Below, one piece after another: positions 58,881 through 64,000 of a stretch of DNA of 64,000 nucleotides. Origin of the DNA: Symbiodinium natans (Eukaryota; Sar; Dinophyceae; Suessiales; Symbiodiniaceae). Position 1 is the first letter of the stretch; each line of letters opens with the position of its first letter. The notes under the pieces were generated by a model. The model searched no databases. It worked only from the letters and a program-made list of their open reading frames with translations, and was not told the origin of the DNA. The stretch spans positions 164,001 to 228,000 of the forward strand of contig CAJNDS010000061.1 in the NCBI GenBank assembly GCA_905221605.1, given 5' to 3'. A program made the position numbers and the translations under genes.

Positions 58881-59065
58881 GGGTTTAGGGTTTAGGGTTT
58901 TTGTAGGGCTTTTGGGGGGTTTAGAGCTTAGGGTTTGGGGTTTTTTGTTTAGGCCTCAATTAATTAGGGTTTAGGGGCTTTTTGTGGTTTAGGGCTTCGG
59001 TTTTTTTGGGGTTTAGGGGTTTTTAGGGGTTTTAGGGTTTAGGGTTTTTTGGGGTTTAGGGTAGG
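58881..59065 (+). repeat. Degenerate TTTAGGG telomere-like tract
   Basis: It starts GGGTTTAGGGTTTAGGGTTT and then decays into GGGGTTTAGGG, TTTTTGGGG and TTTAGGGCTT variants for about 180 bp. Confidence 0.85.
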
Positions 59066-59074
59066 GATTTTTTG

Positions 59075-59092
59075 CCCCCCCCCCCCCCCCCC
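59075..59092 (+). repeat. Poly-C tract (18 bp)
   Basis: C18 immediately after the telomere-like tract, making a G-rich-to-C-rich switch (TTTAGGG...CCCC) within 20 bp. Confidence 0.88.
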
Positions 59093-59130
59093 TCCCATTT
59101 GCAAACACCGCTCGCATGATGGGTTCGTAA
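59093..59130 (-). repeat. Inverted fragment of the 48-kb repeat
   Basis: Read on the minus strand it gives CGAACCCATCATGCGAGC then GTGTTTGCAAATGGG. It matches AACCCATCATGCGAGCATT (48325) and CGTGTTTGCAAACGGG (48673) of the diverged repeat. Confidence 0.55.
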
Positions 59131-59136
59131 AAGAGC

Positions 59137-62100
59137 AAAGCCAACTGCCCCAGTGATTGCGCGCATTTCACGAGGCAGGAGGGGGGCATCATGAGCATCA
59201 GCTGGGCACATTTCCAGCCACAGGTCCCCCCTAGACGCCAGACGTTGCAAAACCAACTGCCCCAGTGATTGCGCGCATTTCACGAGGCAGGAGGGGGGCA
59301 TCATGAGCATCAGCTGGGCACATTTCCAGCCAGGTCCCCCCTAAACGCCAGACGTTGCAAAGCCAACTGCCCCAGTGATTGCGCGCATTTCACGAGGCAG
59401 GAGGGGGGCATCATGAGCGTCAGCTGGGCACATTTCCAGCCACAGGTCCCCCCTAGACGCCAGACGTTGCAAAGCCAACTGCCCCAGTGATTGCGCGCAT
59501 TTCACGAGGCAGGAGGGGGGCATCATGAGCATCAGCTGGGCACATTTCCAGCCTAGACGCCATTCGTTGCAAAGCCAACTGCCCCAGTGATTGCGCGCAT
59601 TTCACGAGGCAGGCGGGGGGCATCATGAGCATCAGCTGGGCACATTTCCAGCCACAGGTCCCCGCTAGACGCCAGACGTTGCAAAGCCAACTGCCCCAGT
59701 GATTGCGCGCATTTCACGAGGCAGGAGGGGGGCATCATGAGCATCAGCTGGGTACATTTCCAGCCACAGGTCCCCCCTAGACGCCAGACGTTGCAAAGCC
59801 ACCTGCCCCAGTGATTGCGCGCATTTCACGAGGCAGGAGGGGGGCATCATGAGCATCAGCTGGGTACATTTCCAGCCACAGATCCCCCCTAGACGCCAGA
59901 CGTTGCAAAGCCAACTGCCCCAGTGATTGCGCGCATTTCACGAGGCAGGCGGGGGGCATCATGAGCATCAGCTGGGTACATTTCCAGCCACAGGTCCCCC
60001 CTAGACGCCAGACGTTGCAAAGCCAACTGCCCCAGTGATTGCGCGCATTTCACGAGGCACGAGGGGGGCATCATGAGCATCAGCTGGGTACATTTCCAGC
60101 CACAGGTCCCCCTTAGACGCCAGACGTTGCAAAGCCAACTGCCCCAGTGATTGCGCGCATTTCACGAGGCAGGAGGGGGGCATCATGAGCATCAGCTGGG
60201 TACATTTCCAGCCACAGGTCCCCCCTAGACGCCAGACGTTGCAAAACCAACTGCCCCAGTAATTGCGCGCATTTCACGAGGCAGGAGGGGGGCATCATGA
60301 GCATCAGCTGGGCACAGTTCCAGCCACAGGTCCCCCCTAGACGCCAGACGTTGCAAAACCAACTGCCCCAGTGATTGCGCGCATTTCACGAGGCAGGAGG
60401 AGGGGGCATCATGAGCATCAGCTGGGTACATTTCCAGCCACAGGTCCCCCCTAGACGCCAGACGTTGCAAAACCAACTGCCCCAGTGATTGCGCGCGTTT
60501 CACGAGGCAGGAGGGGGGCATTCGGGGGCATCATGAGCATCAGCTGGGTACCAGACGTTGCAAAACCAACTGCCCCAGTGATTGCGCGCATTTCACGAGG
60601 CAGGAGGCGGGCATCATGAGCATCAGCTGGGTACATTTCCAGCCACAGGTCCCCCCTAGACGCCAGACGTTGCAAAGCCAACTCCCCCAGTGATTGCACG
60701 CATTTCACGAGGCAGGAGGGGGGCATCATGAGCATCAGCTGGGTACATTTCCAGCCACAGGTCCCCCCTAGACGCCAGACGTTGCAAAGCCAACTGCCCC
60801 AGTGATTGCACGCATTTCACGAGGCAGGAGGGGGGCATCATGAGCATCAGCTGGGTACATTTCCAGCCACAGGTCCCCCCTAGACGCCAGACGTTGCAAA
60901 GCCAACTGCCCCAGTGATTGCGCGCATTTCACGAGGCAGGAGGGGGGCATCATCAGCATCAGCTGGGTACATTTCCAGCCGCAGGTCCCGCCAACTGCCC
61001 CAGTGATTGCGCGCATTTCACGAGGCAGGGGGCATCATGAGCATCAGCTGGGTACATTTCCAGCCACAGGTCCCCCCTAGACGCCAGACGTTGCAAAACC
61101 AACTGCCCCAGTGATTGCGCGCATTTCACGAGGCAGGAGGGGGGCATCATCAGCATCAGCTGGGTACATTTCCAGCCACAGGTCCCCCCTAGACGCCAGA
61201 CGTTGCAAAACCAACTGCCCCAGCGATTGCGCGCATTTCACGAGGCAGGAGGGGGGCATCATCAGCATCAGCTGTGTACATTTCCAGCCACAGGTCCCCC
61301 CTAGACGCCAGACGTTGCAAAACCAACTGCCCCAGTGATTGCGCGCATTTCACGAGGCAGGAGGGGGGCATCATGCGCATCAGCTGGGTACATTTCCAGC
61401 CACAGGTCCCCCCTAGACGCCAGACGTTGCAAAACCAACTGCCCCAGTGATTGCGCGCATTTCACGAGGCAGGAGGGGGGCATCATGAGCATCAGCTGGG
61501 TACATTTCCAGCCAGAGGTCCCCCCTAGACGCCAGACGTTGCAAAACCAACTGCCCCAGTGGATGCCCGCATTTCACGAGGCAGGAGGGGGCATCATCAG
61601 CATCAGCTGGGTACATTTCCAGCCACAGGTCCCCCCTAGACGCCAGATGTTGCAAAACCAACTGCCCCAGTGATTACGCGCATTTCACGAGGCAGGAGGG
61701 GGGCATCATGAGCATCAGCTGGGTACATTTCCAGCCACAGGTCCCCCCTAGACGCCAGACGTTGCAAAACCAACTGCCCCAGTGATTGCGCGCATTTCAC
61801 GAGGCAGGGGCATCATGAGCATCAGCTGGGTACATTTCCAGCCACAGGTCCCCCCTAGACGCCAGACGTTGCAAAACCAACTGCCCCAGTGATTGCGCGC
61901 ATTTCACGAGGCAGGAGGGGGGCATCATGAGCATCAGCTGGGTACATTTCCAGCCACAGGTCCCCCCAGACGCCAGACGTTGCAACACCAACTGCCCCAG
62001 TGATTGCGCGCATTTCACGAGGCAGGAGGGGGGCATCATGAGCATCAGCTGGGTACATTTCCAGCCACAGGTCCCCCCTAGACGCCAGACGTTGCAAAAC

Positions 62101-64000
62101 CAACTGCCCCAGTGATGCGCTCATTTCAAGAGGCAGGAGGGGGGCATCATGAGCATCAGCTGGGTACATTTCCAGCCACAGGTCCCCCCTAGACGCCAGA
62201 CGTTGCAAAACCAACTGCCCCAGTGATTGCGCGCATTTCACGAGGCATGGAGGGGGGCATCATGAGCATCAGCTGGGTACATTTCCAGCCACAGGTCCCG
62301 CCTAGACGCCAGACGTTGCAAAACCAACTGCCCCAGTGATTGCGCACATTTCACGAGGCAGGCGGGGGGCATCATGAGCATCAGCTGGGTACATTTCCAG
62401 CCACAGGTCCCCCCTAGACGCCAGACGTTGCAAAACCAACTGCCCCAGTGATTGCGCGCATTTCACGAGGCAGGAGGGGGGCATCATCAGCATCAGCTGG
62501 GTACATTTCCAGACACAGGTCCCCCCTCGACGCCAGACGTTGCAAAACCAACTGGTTTTGCATTTCACGAGGCAGGAGGGGGGCATCATGAGCATCAGCT
62601 GGGTACGTTTCCAGCCACAGGTCCCCCCTAGACGCCAGACGTTGCAAAACCAACTGCCCCAGTGATTGCGCACATTTCACGAGGCAGGCGGGGGGCATCA
62701 TGAGCATCAGCTGGGTACATTTCCAGCCACAGGTCCCCCCTAGACGCCAGACGTTGCAAAACCAACTGCCCCAGTGATTGTGCGCATTTCACGAGGCAGG
62801 AGGGGGGCATCATCAGCATCAGCTGGGTACATTTCCAGCCACAGGTCCCCCCTAGACGCCAGACGTTGCAAAACCAACTGCCCCAGTGGTTGCGCGCATT
62901 TCACGAGGCAGGAGGGGGGCATCATGAGCATCAGCTGGGTACATTTCCAGCCACAGGTCCCCCCTAGACGCCAGACGTTGTAAAACCAACTGCCCCAGTG
63001 ATTGCGCACATTTCACGAGGCAGGAGGGGGGCATCATGAGCATCAGCTGGGTACATTTCCAGCCACAGGTCCCCCCTAGACGCCAGACGTTGCAAAACCA
63101 ACTGCCCCAGTGATTGCGCGCATTTCACGAGGCAGGAGGGGGGCATCATCAGCATCAGCTGGGTACATTTCCAGCCACAGGTCCCCCCTGGACGCCAGAC
63201 GTTGCAAAACCAACTGCCCCAGTGATTGCGCGCATTTCACGAGGCAGGAGGGGGGCATCATCAGCATCAGCTGGGTACATTTCCAGCCACAGGTCCCCCC
63301 TAGACGCCAGACGTTGCAGCACCAACTGCCCCAGTGATTGCGCGCATTTCACGAGGCAGGAGGGGGGCATCACGAGCATCAGCTGGGTACATTTCCAGCC
63401 ACAGGTCCCCCCTAGACGCCAGACGTTGCAAAACCAACTGCCCCAGTGATTGCGCGCATTTCACGAGGCAGGAGGGGGGCATCATGAGCATCAGCTGGGT
63501 ACATTTCCAGCCACAGGTCCCCCCAGACGCCAGACGTTGCAACACCAACTGCCCCAGTGATTGCGCGCATTTCACGAGGCAGGAGGGGGGCATCATGAGC
63601 ATCAGCTGGGTACATTTCCAGCCACAGGTCCCCCCTAGACGCCAGACGTTGCAAAACCAACTGCCCCAGTGACTGCGCTCATTTCAAGAGGCAGGAGGGG
63701 GGCATCATGAGCATCAGCTGGGTACATTTCCAGCCACAGGTCCCCCCTAGACGCCAGACGTTGCAAAACCAACTGCCCCAGTGATTGCGCGCATTTCACG
63801 AGGCAGGAGGGGGGCATCATGAGCATCAGCTGGGTACATTTCCAGCCACAGGTCCCCCCTAGACGCCAGACGTTGCAAAACCAACTGCCCCAGTCTTTGC
63901 GCGCATTTCACGAGGCAGGAGGGGGGCATCATGAGCATCAGCTGGCTACATTTCCAGCCACAGGTCCCCCCCTAGACGCCAGACGTTGCAAAACCAACTG
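59137..64000 (+). repeat. 112-bp satellite array, continues past the window
   Basis: About 43 head-to-tail monomers of 112 bp: CCCCAGTGATTGCGCGCATT, TCACGAGGCAGGAGGGGGGC, ATCATGAGCATCAGCTGGGT, ACATTTCCAGCCACAGGTCC, CCCCTAGACGCCAGACGTTG, CAAAACCAACTG. Identity between neighbours is very high, with indels of 2-50 bp in a few units. Diagnostic sites (CAAAGCC/CAAAACC, GGGCACA/GGGTACA, CATGAGC/CATCAGC) change in blocks along the array, as expected from local unequal crossing-over. Because 112 is not a multiple of 3, each monomer starts a new frame. The recurrent 63-codon minus-strand frames are a by-product. Confidence 0.97.

Noticed and set aside
59013..63938. Dozens of 63-98-codon minus-strand open frames (starting MLMMPPSCLVKCAQ) in the satellite
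   Set aside because: They repeat every 112 bp because the monomer repeats. Each spans about 1.7 monomers and stops in the same place, no splice or start context is present, and divergence is not biased to third positions.
59137..64000. CRISPR-like array
   Set aside because: The repeats are contiguous 112-bp monomers without spacers of unique sequence, and the DNA is eukaryotic.
1..64000. tRNA, rRNA, snRNA or spliced-leader RNA genes
   Set aside because: I looked for T-loop (GGTTCGA) and leader words and found no set that folds. A covariance-model scan would be decisive.

Overview
The window reads as nuclear DNA of a dinoflagellate (Symbiodiniaceae or Suessiales grade). This rests on several signs together: TTTAGGG-type telomere motifs scattered inside the sequence, coding signal broken into very small exons (about 45-120 bp) in long non-coding stretches, acceptors that almost always read AG|G, donors that seem to mix GT and GC, all recognisable coding on one strand over about 57 kb, and heavy low-complexity and satellite DNA. 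No database search was possible, so species is not claimed. Exon borders are read by eye from splice-like sites and open frames, and family calls rest on motif recognition.

Layout. At 2.5-10.5 kb there is a gene whose micro-exons mostly encode one HEAT-like repeat each. At 10.9-14.8 kb lie acidic and E-A-Q-repeat exons and ubiquitin-like segments, including one long exon with a beta-grasp-like domain and a Val-Glu-Glu repeat. At 16.0-17.3 kb are exons of a multi-pass membrane protein (drug/metabolite-transporter-like at best). At 18.8-21.3 kb is a multi-exon MFS transporter with an in-frame TAG. At 24.0-28.9 kb is a HECT-type E3 ubiquitin ligase with a ZZ-like zinc finger; its catalytic-cysteine exon was not located. 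At 31.8-32.8 kb are exons of an SAM-dependent methyltransferase. At 33.7-40 kb are helical, HEAT/ARM-like exons of unknown function, one set with an in-frame TAA. At 41.9-51.2 kb is a large coiled-coil protein gene, with one junction that joins cleanly in frame. At 51.3-52.8 kb is a single-exon UNC-93-like MFS transporter. At 53.5-56.6 kb are further helical or coiled-coil exons.

From 57.7 kb to the end the DNA is a 112-bp satellite. A diverged block (57.7-58.6 kb) is followed by a spacer made of an AGACCCCTATG-rich cluster, degenerate TTTAGGG repeats and a C18 run, and then a homogeneous array (59.1 kb to beyond the window). Low-complexity tracts (GA, GT, TA, ATT/ACT, GCTGCTGGT, CATGACATGC, GTA/GTG) are concentrated between 22 and 46 kb. 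A near-perfect 41/42-bp hairpin with a possible 7-bp target duplication lies at 36.1 kb.

The genes do not form a pathway. Ubiquitin-related (ubiquitin-like segments, HECT ligase), transport (two MFS genes and one possible DMT) and scaffold (HEAT, coiled-coil) genes simply share an orientation, as expected of a dinoflagellate unidirectional gene array.
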